A stretch of 21,721 bases of DNA from assembly GCA_964548585.1 (NCBI GenBank), contig CAZJRS010000063.1:1-21721 (forward strand), written 5' to 3'. Shown in pieces: positions 7,290-14,581 of this stretch. Numbering within the stretch: position 1 is the stretch's first letter; every line of letters starts with the position of its first letter. The stretch comes from Methanocella_A sp964548585. Lineage in GTDB: Archaea; Halobacteriota; Methanocellia; Methanocellales; Methanocellaceae. The notes below the pieces were generated by a model that saw only the letters and a program-made list of their open reading frames with translations, searched no databases and had not been told where the DNA came from. Made by a program: the position numbers and the translations under genes.

Positions 7290-8642
7290 ATGAGTTCATT
7301 TAACGATTTAAAGCTGAGCGAGCCTTTAATGAAGGCTATCTCAAGTATGGGCTTCGAAGAGTCCACACACATCCAGGAACAGACGATACCTTTAGCCATG
7401 AGCGGCCAGGACGTCATCGGGCAGGCCCCGACAGGTACAGGAAAAACGGCGGCTTTTGGCATACCCATGATCGAAATGTGTAACGACGGCCCGATGATCC
7501 AGGGCATCGTGATTACCCCGACCAGAGAGCTGGCCATTCAAGTCTCGGAAGAACTGAATAAGATCGGACAGTTCAAAGGTATTCGCGCGCTTCCGATCTA
7601 CGGTGGCCAGGAGTATAAGTGGCAGATGAAAGGCCTGAAGGAAAAGCCACAGATCCTTGTGGGCACTCCGGGAAGACTCGTAGACCACATCAATACCCGG
7701 AAAACGATCAAAGTCACTGATATCAAGATGCTTGTCCTGGATGAAGCGGACGAGATGCTCGACATGGGCTTTATCGACGATATCTACGCAATCATGGAGA
7801 AAATGCCTGCGGAACGTCAGACTCTGCTGTTCTCAGCGACCATGTCCGCCCCGATCAAGAGGATCGCCCTCGAACTGATGAAAAAGCCCCAGGTGGTCGG
7901 AGGAACAGAATCCAAGAAGATCGCGATGCCGGTGATTGTCCAGCACTATGTCGAGGTGTATGAAGGCAATAAGTTTGATGCCCTCTGCCGGATTCTGGAT
8001 ATTCAGTGCCCGGAGTTAGCTATCGTATTCGTAAGGACCAAAAAGCGGGTAGACGAAGTACAGGAAGGCTTGACCCGGCGAGGTTACTCTTCCAGTGGTC
8101 TGCACGGCGACCTCGATCAGTCGAAGCGCACAGCTATCATGAAAGCATTCAAGGATGGCAAGACCCAGGTACTTGTGGCGACCGACGTCGCCGCCAGAGG
8201 ACTTGACGTCAGTGATGTCAGCCATGTGTTCAACTTTGACATCCCACAGGACCCGGAAAGCTACGTGCACCGCATCGGCAGGACCGGACGGGCAGGTAAA
8301 AGTGGAGTGGCAATCTCCTTTGTGACGATCCGGGAAGTCCGGATGCTCAAGTGGATTGAGCAGGTCATCGGCAAGCGGATGACTCGCATGGAAGTACCCT
8401 CCCTGGACGAGGCGATCAAAGGGCAGCAGCGCCAGATCCTCGATAGCATACTACAGGTTACCGAAGGAGAAGACGCGATGAAGTACAGGTCGCTCGCGGA
8501 GATGCTCCTGAATGAAAAGGACTCAGTAACCATCGTCGCAGCTACTTTGAAGATGCTGATCAAAGAGCCGGACAAAACCCCGGTGGTCCTGACACAGCCC
8601 TCCGATAGCCGGAGAGGCGGGTACAGAAAGTCTGGGAAATAA
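7290..8642 (+). CDS. ATP-dependent DEAD-box RNA helicase
   Basis: This unwinds short RNA duplexes with ATP and likely serves ribosome assembly or RNA turnover. All core motifs are present in the 450-residue protein: Q motif with Gln29 (HIQEQ), motif I APTGTGKT (46-53), Ia TPTREL (77-82), Ib TPGR (126-129), II DEAD (151-154), III SAT (182-184), IV IVFVRT (245-250), V TDVAARGLD (298-306) and VI HRIGRTGR (327-334). After the second RecA domain (ends ~360) a ~90-residue tail follows; the last dozen residues are Arg/Gly/Lys-rich (RRGGYRKSGK), a typical RNA-binding tail. It resembles the DeaD/CshA group. The ATG at 7290 is chosen; a TTG at 7278 overlaps the AGG that would serve as ribosome-binding site. 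It ends in a shared palindromic terminator. Confidence 0.95.
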   Translation: MSSFNDLKLSEPLMKAISSMGFEESTHIQEQTIPLAMSGQDVIGQAPTGTGKTAAFGIPMIEMCNDGPMIQGIVITPTRELAIQVSEELNKIGQFKGIRALPIYGGQEYKWQMKGLKEKPQILVGTPGRLVDHINTRKTIKVTDIKMLVLDEADEMLDMGFIDDIYAIMEKMPAERQTLLFSATMSAPIKRIALELMKKPQVVGGTESKKIAMPVIVQHYVEVYEGNKFDALCRILDIQCPELAIVFVRTKKRVDEVQEGLTRRGYSSSGLHGDLDQSKRTAIMKAFKDGKTQVLVATDVAARGLDVSDVSHVFNFDIPQDPESYVHRIGRTGRAGKSGVAISFVTIREVRMLKWIEQVIGKRMTRMEVPSLDEAIKGQQRQILDSILQVTEGEDAMKYRSLAEMLLNEKDSVTIVAATLKMLIKEPDKTPVVLTQPSDSRRGGYRKSGK

Positions 8643-8647
8643 ACATA

Positions 8648-8667
8648 GGGGCTGTTTAAACAGCCTC
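8648..8667. terminator. Bidirectional palindrome between convergent genes
   Basis: GGCTGTTTAAACAGCC (8650-8665) is a perfect 16-base palindrome, extended by one G-T and one G-C pair. It lies in the 38 nt between the stop codons of the helicase and the minus-strand membrane-protein gene, so it can serve both directions. Confidence 0.6.
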
Positions 8668-8680
8668 TCATCCGGCAGGT

Positions 8681-9076
8681 TTACTGCTGATTTTTCGGAG
8701 TATCGGGCTCTGCCATAATCTCAATGCGTTTATCCGCAGTGCCTTCAACTTCATTTTTATCCTGTTTATCCGTTTTAAGTTCATCCTCACGGGTAACAGA
8801 TACTTTCCGGTTATATAACTCGATACCAATCACAACCAACAACAGCAAGGCCATTACCGCGATCAGGTACACCATGTTAGTCCCGATGAACGGCATGTCC
8901 GTCAGAAACGTCTGCAGCGACAACGAGCGGTGATATCCCGTCGCCTCTGGCACCAGGCCTACATAATCCGCCAGCAGGTAGCCGCCGATAAGGATGATGA
9001 CAAAGCAAACAATAGCAATTATTACAATCTTGACGATGTCGATGACGCCGTTAAGGATATTGTTAAAGAACCCCAT
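8681..9076 (-). CDS. Small membrane protein with two spans, unknown function
   Basis: The 131-residue protein has a short amphipathic start (MGFFNNILNG), a strong membrane span at about 15-37 (IVKIVIIAIVCFVIILIGGYLL), an outside loop of ~30 residues, a second span at about 67-87, and a charged C-terminal tail rich in Lys, Asp and Glu. No family is recognised. No Shine-Dalgarno precedes the ATG, but CTATAAATT (9099-9107, reading minus) is centred about 27 nt upstream, which fits a leaderless transcript. It is divergent from the gene at 9201. Confidence 0.7.
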   Translation of the reverse strand: MGFFNNILNGVIDIVKIVIIAIVCFVIILIGGYLLADYVGLVPEATGYHRSLSLQTFLTDMPFIGTNMVYLIAVMALLLLVVIGIELYNRKVSVTREDELKTDKQDKNEVEGTADKRIEIMAEPDTPKNQQ

Positions 9077-9200
9077 AATTAGTTGATTATTACGTTGTAA
9101 TTTATAGTACTATCGCATGCATCAGGAGAGTAGCCCGGATTCACTCATATCACACATAAAACCTTAGAATTAGTATGATGGATATCGTTGTGTGGTGCTC

Positions 9201-9560
9201 ATGGCGGATAAAGAGTATGAATATAGTATCTACGGAAGCCGGACCGGGGCGGATGCCGGCGGACTACAGCCTGATGAAGGGATCCATCAGGCGGAAGAGT
9301 GGATGCAAAAGCTGGAACTAAAGCCACAGATGCTCGATCTGCTACGAAGCCTGAACATCGGCTTTCCAATCAACACGAGAGAAAAGTTCATCAGCAGGGT
9401 TAAAGACGATGTACCGACCACATGCGAAGTAGCAGGTAGAAAGCTGTCGATTAAGGATATGATCGCCATATTGAAAGAGAGCGATTTTCCAATCAAAAAC
9501 GAAATAGAGGCGGCCAGCCTGATGGCAGATGCATGTCCGGTGTCTGCGATATCTATGTAG
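9201..9560 (+). CDS. Small soluble protein with two FPI repeats, DUF2795-like
   Basis: The 119-residue protein has an acidic, flexible N-terminus (~1-40) and two similar segments: LLRSLNIGFPINTRE at 47-61 and MIAILKESDFPIKNE at 87-101. Each has a short helix, then an F-P-I turn, then a helix. This helix-FP-helix pattern recalls the DUF2795 type of small protein, but the match is from memory of the pattern and is weak. Function unknown. Two in-frame GTG codons at 9192 and 9195 precede the chosen ATG at 9201. It lies immediately before the nitrogen block but on a separate unit, as 441 nt of promoter sequence follow. Confidence 0.65.
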   Translation: MADKEYEYSIYGSRTGADAGGLQPDEGIHQAEEWMQKLELKPQMLDLLRSLNIGFPINTREKFISRVKDDVPTTCEVAGRKLSIKDMIAILKESDFPIKNEIEAASLMADACPVSAISM

Positions 9561-9842
9561 GGTAAGAGTCTCATAATTGTTCATAAACACATCTAAACAT
9601 GTATTCTTTTTTGCTGAGTTTAAATCGTTAAACTGAATCGATTATTTGATTGTTATTAATTTGTATGAAATCTGAATAGTATGTCGCTAAATCGTATAAT
9701 CTGATAGCGCAGGCATCATGATTGAACCGGCACGTAACGTTTCTCTACTATTGACAGGAATTTAAACCCCTAATTCTTAAACCGTATGATATATATAGTA
9801 CTAATTAAGAAACACACTTCCTTGGTAAAGTATGTATATGGG

Positions 9843-9856
9843 GGAAAGAAGTTTCC
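9843..9856 (+). promoter_or_regulatory. NrpR-type operator, GGAA-N6-TTCC
   Basis: The bases GGAA-AGAAGT-TTCC match exactly the GGAA-N6-TTCC form published for the methanogen nitrogen repressor NrpR. The inner bases extend the symmetry to GGAAA/TTTCC. It lies between the downstream TATA candidate and amtB1, where a repressor would act. The context (ammonium transporter) is the expected NrpR target; that this organism has NrpR is inference. Confidence 0.75.
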
Positions 9857-9970
9857 TTCCGGCCGCTTAGTGGATATGTGATCGCACTGACAGGCTGTGA
9901 TATACGATTGAAGCAATCTTACTGTGTACTTTTCTCGGTATGCAGATTGTGAAACTGCTTCGTAACAGGA

Positions 9971-9988
9971 GTAACGCTACGGCGTTAC
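9971..9988 (+). promoter_or_regulatory. Stable leader hairpin with UACG tetraloop before amtB1
   Basis: GTAACGC-TACG-GCGTTAC is a perfect 7-pair stem closed by C-G around UACG, a member of the very stable UNCG tetraloops. It ends 2 nt before the Shine-Dalgarno AGGGGTG (9990-9996) and 14 nt before the ATG. It could affect ribosome access or mRNA stability. Confidence 0.7.
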
Positions 9989-10001
9989 CAGGGGTGATTT
10001 A

Positions 10002-11207
10002 ATGCCAATAAATTCTGCGGATATTGCCTGGGTTCTAGCTTCCTCGGCCCTGGTCATGATAATGACACCTGGCGTAGGCTTCTTCTACGCAGGACTCGTA
10101 CGTAAGAAAAATGTCGTATCAATGCTTGCGATGTCGTTTGTCGCATTCGTGATAATCAGCCTTCAATGGGTACTCTTCGGGTATACCCTTGCCTTTGGCC
10201 CTGACCTCTACGGCGTTATCGGAGGCCTGGACTTCATCGGTCTAAAAGGCGTTGGGATAGATCCGATTGGAACCATGACAATTCCCGCGCTGACCTTCGC
10301 GCTATTCCAGATGATGTTTGCCACGGTCACCCTCGCCATACTAACGTCGGTCTTCGCCGAGCGTATCAAGCTTTCATCGTTCATCGTACTTGGAATCCTC
10401 TGGGTCACCCTGGTATACGTTCCGGTTGCCCACTGGTTCTGGGGCGGCGGCTGGTTAGCTCAGCTGGGCGCACTTGACTTCGCAGGAGGAGCAGTCGTCC
10501 ATATCACAGCAGGATTCTCTGCTCTGGCCATAGCGCTTGTCATCGGGCAACGGATCGGCTACGGGAAACAGCTGATGATACCCAGTAACATCCCGCTAAC
10601 ACTGCTCGGAGCAGCTATGCTATGGTTCGGATGGTTCGGTTTCAACGGTGGCAGCGCACTCGGAGCCAACTGGCTGGCAACGAACGCCATCATAGTAACA
10701 AATACCGCGGCAGCAGCAGGCGCTATCACCTGGATGGTACTTAGCTGGAAAGACGGAAGACCCGCATCGATCGGCATTGTCAGCGGCGCCCTGTCCGGGC
10801 TGGCAGCTGTCACCCCCGCAGCTGGCTATGTCGGCATCTTCGAAGCACTGGTCATAGGCGTTGTAGCTTCGCTCATCTGTTACGCAGCACTCCTATACCG
10901 CCTGAAGAAAGGACTCGACGAGAGCCTGGATGCCTGGTCGATCCACGGCATGGGTGGCCTGTGGGGCGTTATTGCCACAGGCATCTTCGCGGTAGGAGCA
11001 ATCAATGGCTTCTCAGGTCTGCTCGAGGGTAACTCAAACTTGTTTTTAATACAAGTACTGGCAGCAGTAGTCGTATTGATCTACTCGTTCGTAGTAACCT
11101 TTATCATTGCTAAAGTGATAGACGCCACGATCGGGCTGCGTGTACGGGAAGAAGAAGAATATGTCGGCCTTGACATCTCCCAGCATGGCGAGCAGGCCTA
11201 TCAATAA
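10002..11207 (+). CDS. amtB: Ammonium transporter AmtB, copy 1
   Basis: This trimeric inner-membrane channel conducts ammonium into the cell. The 401 residues form the usual 11 spans without a cleaved signal peptide. Pore residues are all present: Asp159 in the signature LDFAGG, Trp147 (HWFWGGGW), Phe214 (WFGFNGG) and the twin histidines His167 (VVHITAG) and His315 (SIHGMGG). The cytoplasmic tail carries EEEEYVGLDISQHGE, the conserved stretch that contacts GlnK. The ATG at 10002 follows AGGGGTG by 5 nt. The glnK gene starts 9 nt after the stop, so the two are one operon. The gene has an NrpR-type operator and a hairpin leader upstream. Compared with copy 2 the proteins are clearly similar throughout and differ mostly in the 82-100 loop. 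Confidence 0.95.
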   Translation: MPINSADIAWVLASSALVMIMTPGVGFFYAGLVRKKNVVSMLAMSFVAFVIISLQWVLFGYTLAFGPDLYGVIGGLDFIGLKGVGIDPIGTMTIPALTFALFQMMFATVTLAILTSVFAERIKLSSFIVLGILWVTLVYVPVAHWFWGGGWLAQLGALDFAGGAVVHITAGFSALAIALVIGQRIGYGKQLMIPSNIPLTLLGAAMLWFGWFGFNGGSALGANWLATNAIIVTNTAAAAGAITWMVLSWKDGRPASIGIVSGALSGLAAVTPAAGYVGIFEALVIGVVASLICYAALLYRLKKGLDESLDAWSIHGMGGLWGVIATGIFAVGAINGFSGLLEGNSNLFLIQVLAAVVVLIYSFVVTFIIAKVIDATIGLRVREEEEYVGLDISQHGEQAYQ

Positions 11208-11216
11208 GGTGATTCT

Positions 11217-11546
11217 ATGAAGATGGTACAAGCAATAATCAGGCCTGAAAAGCTTGACAACGTCAAGAAAGCTCTGGAAGATAAAGGGTTCAATGCCTTA
11301 AGTATCCTAGAGGTCAGGGGCAGAGGCGAGCAAAAAGGAATCACCCTCGAATACCGGGGTAAAAAAGTAGAAGTTGATACCCTCCCCAAAATAAAACTCG
11401 AAATCGTCGTCGAGGACAAAGACGTCGAACCCATCATAGAAATAATCCGGGCCTCCGGGCGCACCGGAAAGTTCGGGGACGGCAAGATCTTTGTATTACC
11501 CGTCGAGATGATGGCAAAGGTACGAACCGACGAAGTCTGGAAATAA
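11217..11546 (+). CDS. glnK: PII nitrogen regulatory protein GlnK, copy 1
   Basis: GlnK is a trimeric sensor of ATP/ADP and 2-oxoglutarate that plugs AmtB when nitrogen is plentiful. The 109 residues are full length. The T-loop spans about 36-54 (GRGEQKGITLEYRGKKVEVD). Tyr46 is kept, but residue 51, the uridylylated Tyr in enteric PII, is Val, so control by UMP attachment is not expected. The C-terminal PII signature TGKFGDGKIFV (83-93) is intact. The ATG is preceded by AAGGTGAT at good distance, a strong match to the archaeal 16S tail. It lies 9 nt downstream of amtB1 and ends in a hairpin terminator. Confidence 0.95.
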   Translation: MKMVQAIIRPEKLDNVKKALEDKGFNALSILEVRGRGEQKGITLEYRGKKVEVDTLPKIKLEIVVEDKDVEPIIEIIRASGRTGKFGDGKIFVLPVEMMAKVRTDEVWK

Positions 11547-11577
11547 GCTGGCGCCTGGCGCCAGCCCCTTTTCTTTA
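11547..11577 (+). terminator. Hairpin terminator of amtB1-glnK1
   Basis: GCTGGCG-CCTGG-CGCCAGC (11547-11565) forms a 7-pair stem directly after the glnK1 stop codon, followed by CCCCTTTTCTTT. The symmetry continues into the loop (GCC/GGC). Confidence 0.75.
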
Positions 11578-11639
11578 AGTTTTAATTTTTAAGTATTAAC
11601 TGTAAAAAAGCTTTGAGATTAATTTTATCAAAAAATTAA

Positions 11640-12233
11640 TCAGCGGCTGGCGGGTGCGGCCTCGATTTCTTTCTTTTTGTCGCTTGTATCCTGGAGGATC
11701 ACCCGGAGTTTGGAGTAGTCCTCTTTGATGATGGCGCCAAAGCCCATTCCGGCAAAGGTCTCTTCGAGGAATTCCCGGATGAACCTGCGCTGGGTTCCGG
11801 GCCCGGTGAGCAAGGTATATTCATTGGGGGAGTTGCTGGAGGTGCTGATCTTAAAGAAGTTACAGGTCTCCAGTCGCCTAAGAAGCACTTCGGGGGTGGT
11901 CACCTTTTTGCTGAGCTGTTCCGCGTGGGAGCGGGCGATTTCCCGGTGGGTATTCCAGAATTCAGCCTGGTTTGTAGAGCTTTCGACCATCTTTAAGAAT
12001 AGCAGCCAGTGGTCGACGTCGAGGATCACGTGCTCGCCTTCAGATAGCATGTCCACATACTCTTGTGTGCGCTCTCGGTTACCTGTGTTGAGCGTCATCC
12101 GGTTCTCGAAGTAAAACCGGATGGCTTTTCGAATCAGTTCACTCTGAGACACTTTGAGATCGGCCTTCAGACTCTCAAAGCTTTCGAAAGTTGGCTCGTC
12201 AAAGGATATTGTAACCCGGATAGGCGACTTCAT
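11640..12233 (-). CDS. Ribbon-helix-helix transcription regulator
   Basis: The 197-residue protein starts with an RHH DNA-binding domain: strand IRVTISFDEP (5-14), helix to about 25, turn KVSQSE, then helix SELIRKAIRFYFEN. The C-terminal ~140 residues hold helices (DVDHWLLFLKMVESS) and an alpha/beta part with LLRRLETCNFFKIS and GTQRRFIREFLEETFAGMGFGAII that may sense a ligand or make dimers; I do not recognise the family. It is not NrpR, which is larger and has a winged helix. It sits between the two amtB-glnK cassettes, facing glnK1. No Shine-Dalgarno is seen, but TTAATATAA (12258-12266, reading minus) is about 26 nt before the ATG, suggesting leaderless mRNA. A link to nitrogen control is only a guess from position. 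Confidence 0.85.
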   Translation of the reverse strand: MKSPIRVTISFDEPTFESFESLKADLKVSQSELIRKAIRFYFENRMTLNTGNRERTQEYVDMLSEGEHVILDVDHWLLFLKMVESSTNQAEFWNTHREIARSHAEQLSKKVTTPEVLLRRLETCNFFKISTSSNSPNEYTLLTGPGTQRRFIREFLEETFAGMGFGAIIKEDYSKLRVILQDTSDKKKEIEAAPASR

Positions 12234-12692
12234 TGGGAAGTATATTGCCTCTTGCTATTATATTAACTTTACTGTTTCTTAAGTAAGAAAACATACAACT
12301 TGCAGAATAATTCATATCAGCACCATGCGGATACATTAAACGAAATAAACCGGTAAAACTAACATAACCATCCACACAGGTACTTTACAAGGAGATATGC
12401 CTAGCTACGATGCTGTTGATCTGAAATCCTGCCATTGAAAAAGATACTCGAAATGTGCATATTCGGGATTAGACCTATATAAACTACTTCAAAGTGATTA
12501 ATTTTTTTCCTAAAAGCTTAATCTGAGCATATGTTGATGATTTATTAAATTTCCGGAGTTACAAATTCAAACAGCCGCAGAATCATACTCCATTATCTTA
12601 AACAGCTGAAAATTTAAGAAATCATACAAATTCATACCATTTAAGCGACTTTAAGATTAGTTTCCAATAGTAATCTATATATACCTGTTACA

Positions 12693-12706
12693 GGAATAGC
12701 ATATCC
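12693..12706 (+). promoter_or_regulatory. NrpR-like operator, GGAA-N6-ATCC
   Basis: GGAA-TAGCAT-ATCC differs from GGAA-N6-TTCC by one base. It begins 17 nt after the start of TATATATA and so overlaps the predicted transcription start near 12704, the classic position for a repressor. AGGA/TCCT symmetry extends it by one base each side. Confidence 0.55.
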
Positions 12707-12745
12707 TACAGTGATACTTGTGATAGATATTAAAGCTCATAATGT

Positions 12746-12779
12746 TGCCACTGGAAGGCGTAACCGCCGGACATTGGCA
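12746..12779 (+). promoter_or_regulatory. Composite leader hairpin before amtB2
   Basis: TGCCA (12746-12750) pairs with TGGCA (12775-12779). Inside, TG pairs with CA across a C/T mismatch, a symmetric purine loop GAA/GGA follows, then GGCG pairs with CGCC around the loop TAAC. The two arms are equal in length, so the whole 34 nt is one symmetric structure. It lies ~83 nt before the start codon. Confidence 0.5.
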
Positions 12780-12861
12780 GAATTGCTATCAGCCCAGGTA
12801 TTAAATGATGATATGGCAAGTGTCACCAAATCAATACATATCAAACATATGAGGTTATAAC

Positions 12862-14079
12862 ATGGTTTTGGATACCGGAGATACTGCATGGCTGCTTGTC
12901 TCAACAGCACTAGTTATGTTGATGACCCCCGGAGTAGGATTTTTCTACGGAGGTCTTGTACGGAGAAAGAACATCGTAAATATGATTACTTTATCACTTG
13001 TTGCATTTGCACTGGTCAGCCTCCAGTGGGTGCTTTTCGGATATAGCCTGGCCTTCGCCCCGGACCTTAATGGCATGGGGATCATCGGCGGCCTGGATTT
13101 CATCGGGCTGAATGGTGTAGGATTAGCGCCAGCATCGGATACGGCAACTGTGCCGGCACTGGCCTTCATGGTGTTCCAGCTGGTATTCGCCACTGTCACA
13201 CTGGCAATCATTACATCAGTATTTGCGGAGAGAGTCAAGCTCATATCATTCATCATATTCGGGCTTCTCTGGACCACGCTGGTATACGACCCTCTCGCAC
13301 ACTGGGTATGGGGCGGCGGCTGGCTGATGAGTCTTGGTGCACTTGACTTCGCAGGCGGAACGGTTGTCCACATCAGCGCAGGTTTCTCTGCACTGGCGAT
13401 CGCGCTGGTCATACGCAAGAGAGTTGGCTTCGGCAAAGATCTCATGGAACCCAGCAACATACCACTGGCTCTGCTCGGTGCATCCCTGCTCTGGTTCGGC
13501 TGGTTCGGGTTCAATGCAGGCAGTGCTCTGGCGGCAAATGGTCTTGCAGCAAGCGCATTCGTCGTAACCAACACAGCAACTGCAGCGGCAGCCCTGACCT
13601 GGATGATCCTGAGCTGGATCAAAGGCAGACCCGCATCGCTCGGCTTCGCCAGCGGCGCAGTCGCAGGCCTGGTAGCCATTACCCCGGCCGCGGGTTTCGT
13701 CGACATCTTTGGTGCAATTGCCATCGGTATCGTAGCCTCAGTCCTCTGTTACGCAGCAATGCTGTTCAGGATCAAGAAGGGCCTGGACGAGAGCTGCGAC
13801 TGCTGGTCGGTCCACGGAGTGGGCGGCCTGTGGGGTGCCCTCGCAACCGGTATCTTTGCCACAACCGCAGTACAGGCTAGCTACAGTGGTCTGCTCTATG
13901 GTAACGTACAGCAGTTCATCAACCAGATCATTGCAGTCAGCGCATCAATGGCATATGCCTTCGTCGTAACCTTTATCCTGGTATTCATACTGGACAAGAC
14001 GATCGGCATGACGGTGAAGGAGGAAGAAGAATACGTCGGCCTGGACATCTCACAGCATGGAGAACGGGCCTTCAATTAA
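12862..14079 (+). CDS. amtB: Ammonium transporter AmtB, copy 2
   Basis: The 405-residue second ammonium channel shares the architecture of copy 1. Pore residues are intact: Asp162 in the LDFAGG signature, Trp150 (HWVWGGGW), Phe217 (WFGFNAG), and the twin histidines His170 (VVHISAG) and His318 (SVHGVGG). The tail again carries EEEEYVGLDISQHGE for GlnK contact. It has a slightly longer periplasmic-side loop around 84-97 and two extra Cys (SCDCWS, 311-314) where copy 1 has SLDAWS. The ATG follows GAGGT by 6 nt. It is followed after 44 nt by glnK2. The cassette probably arose by duplication of the amtB-glnK pair, as both genes are paired in the same order in both copies. Confidence 0.95.
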   Translation: MVLDTGDTAWLLVSTALVMLMTPGVGFFYGGLVRRKNIVNMITLSLVAFALVSLQWVLFGYSLAFAPDLNGMGIIGGLDFIGLNGVGLAPASDTATVPALAFMVFQLVFATVTLAIITSVFAERVKLISFIIFGLLWTTLVYDPLAHWVWGGGWLMSLGALDFAGGTVVHISAGFSALAIALVIRKRVGFGKDLMEPSNIPLALLGASLLWFGWFGFNAGSALAANGLAASAFVVTNTATAAAALTWMILSWIKGRPASLGFASGAVAGLVAITPAAGFVDIFGAIAIGIVASVLCYAAMLFRIKKGLDESCDCWSVHGVGGLWGALATGIFATTAVQASYSGLLYGNVQQFINQIIAVSASMAYAFVVTFILVFILDKTIGMTVKEEEEYVGLDISQHGERAFN

Positions 14080-14123
14080 ATTGAAGATTCAACTGAGTTG
14101 AAGCTTTAACTAAGGTGATTAGC

Positions 14124-14453
14124 ATGAAGATGTTACAAGCTGTAATCAGGCCCGAAAAACTGGACAGTGTGAAAAAAGCCCTTGAAGAAAAGGGCTTTAT
14201 CGCAATGACCATCATCGATGTAAAAGGAAGAGGGGAACAGAAGGGTATCACCCTCGAGTACCGGGGAAAGAAGGTTGAAGTAGACAGCCTTCCGAAAGTG
14301 AAGATCGAGATCGTCGTGGAAGACAAAGACGTAGACACGATCCTCGCGATCATCCGGAGCTCTGCCAGAACGGGTAAGTTCGGAGATGGTAAGATCTTCG
14401 TCATACCCATCGACATGATGGCCAAAGTCAGAACTGATGAAGTGTGGAAGTAA
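14124..14453 (+). CDS. glnK: PII nitrogen regulatory protein GlnK, copy 2
   Basis: This is the second GlnK, 109 residues, about 80% identical to copy 1 by hand count (22 differences). The T-loop (35-54) is unchanged apart from nothing I can see between residues 35 and 54, and again has Tyr46 but Val51, so no uridylylation site. The nucleotide-binding signature TGKFGDGKIFV is identical. The differences cluster at residues 26-34 and 71-81, around the nucleotide cleft edge, and could tune effector response. The start at 14124 is chosen over the in-frame GTG at 14115, since AAGGTGAT overlaps the latter and matches the site used before glnK1. It is followed directly by a hairpin terminator. Confidence 0.94.
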   Translation: MKMLQAVIRPEKLDSVKKALEEKGFIAMTIIDVKGRGEQKGITLEYRGKKVEVDSLPKVKIEIVVEDKDVDTILAIIRSSARTGKFGDGKIFVIPIDMMAKVRTDEVWK

Positions 14454-14460
14454 ACGGAGC

Positions 14461-14496
14461 GGAAAGCCCTTCCGGGCTTTTCACTTTCTTTTTTAA
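14461..14496 (+). terminator. Hairpin terminator of amtB2-glnK2
   Basis: GGAAAGCCC-TTCC-GGGCTTTTC (14461-14482) gives a 9-pair stem with one G-T pair, 7 nt after the glnK2 stop, followed by the T-rich run to 14494. Confidence 0.75.
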
Positions 14497-14581
14497 AGTA
14501 TAACCCTGGCGACTCAAGATATCTGCGTCGGTCGATACATGCCAAAAGGCTTTTGTTGTATAATACTATTCAGAGGTACAT

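Larger units (their letters stand above)
9561..10001 (+). promoter_or_regulatory. Promoter and leader region of amtB1-glnK1
   Basis: The first ~220 bases are AT-rich with nothing recognisable. Candidate TATA boxes are TATATATA (9790-9797) and TATGTATA (9831-9838). The second lies 5 nt before the NrpR-type operator and would give a leader of ~140 nt; the first ~180 nt. The leader contains a small GATTG-AAG-CAATC hairpin (9906-9918) and a strong hairpin at 9971-9988. Confidence 0.6.
12234..12861 (+). promoter_or_regulatory. Promoter and leader region of amtB2-glnK2
   Basis: This 628-base gap is AT-rich. Its left end carries the minus-strand TATA box of the regulator gene. About 12300-12660 shows nothing recognisable beyond AT-rich runs. 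The amtB2 promoter follows: TATATATA (12676-12683), the near-operator at 12693-12706, then a leader of about 155 nt with a hairpin at 12746-12779. The Shine-Dalgarno GAGGT (12851-12855) is 6 nt before the ATG. Confidence 0.6.

Noticed and set aside
8650..8665. The 16-base palindrome as an operator
   Set aside because: It lies between two convergent stop codons, where a terminator is expected and a promoter is not.
12711..12860. A 49-codon open frame from GTG in the amtB2 leader, ending 1 nt before amtB2
   Set aside because: No Shine-Dalgarno, low GC at third positions unlike neighbouring genes, and it overlaps a leader hairpin. A stop-free run of this length is not rare. A leaderless leader peptide is not fully ruled out.
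12945..13724. A 259-codon minus-strand frame inside amtB2
   Set aside because: It is the antisense shadow of amtB2, which has all family motifs. Its composition (Pro, Ala, Thr, Met-rich) is what antisense of a membrane protein gives.
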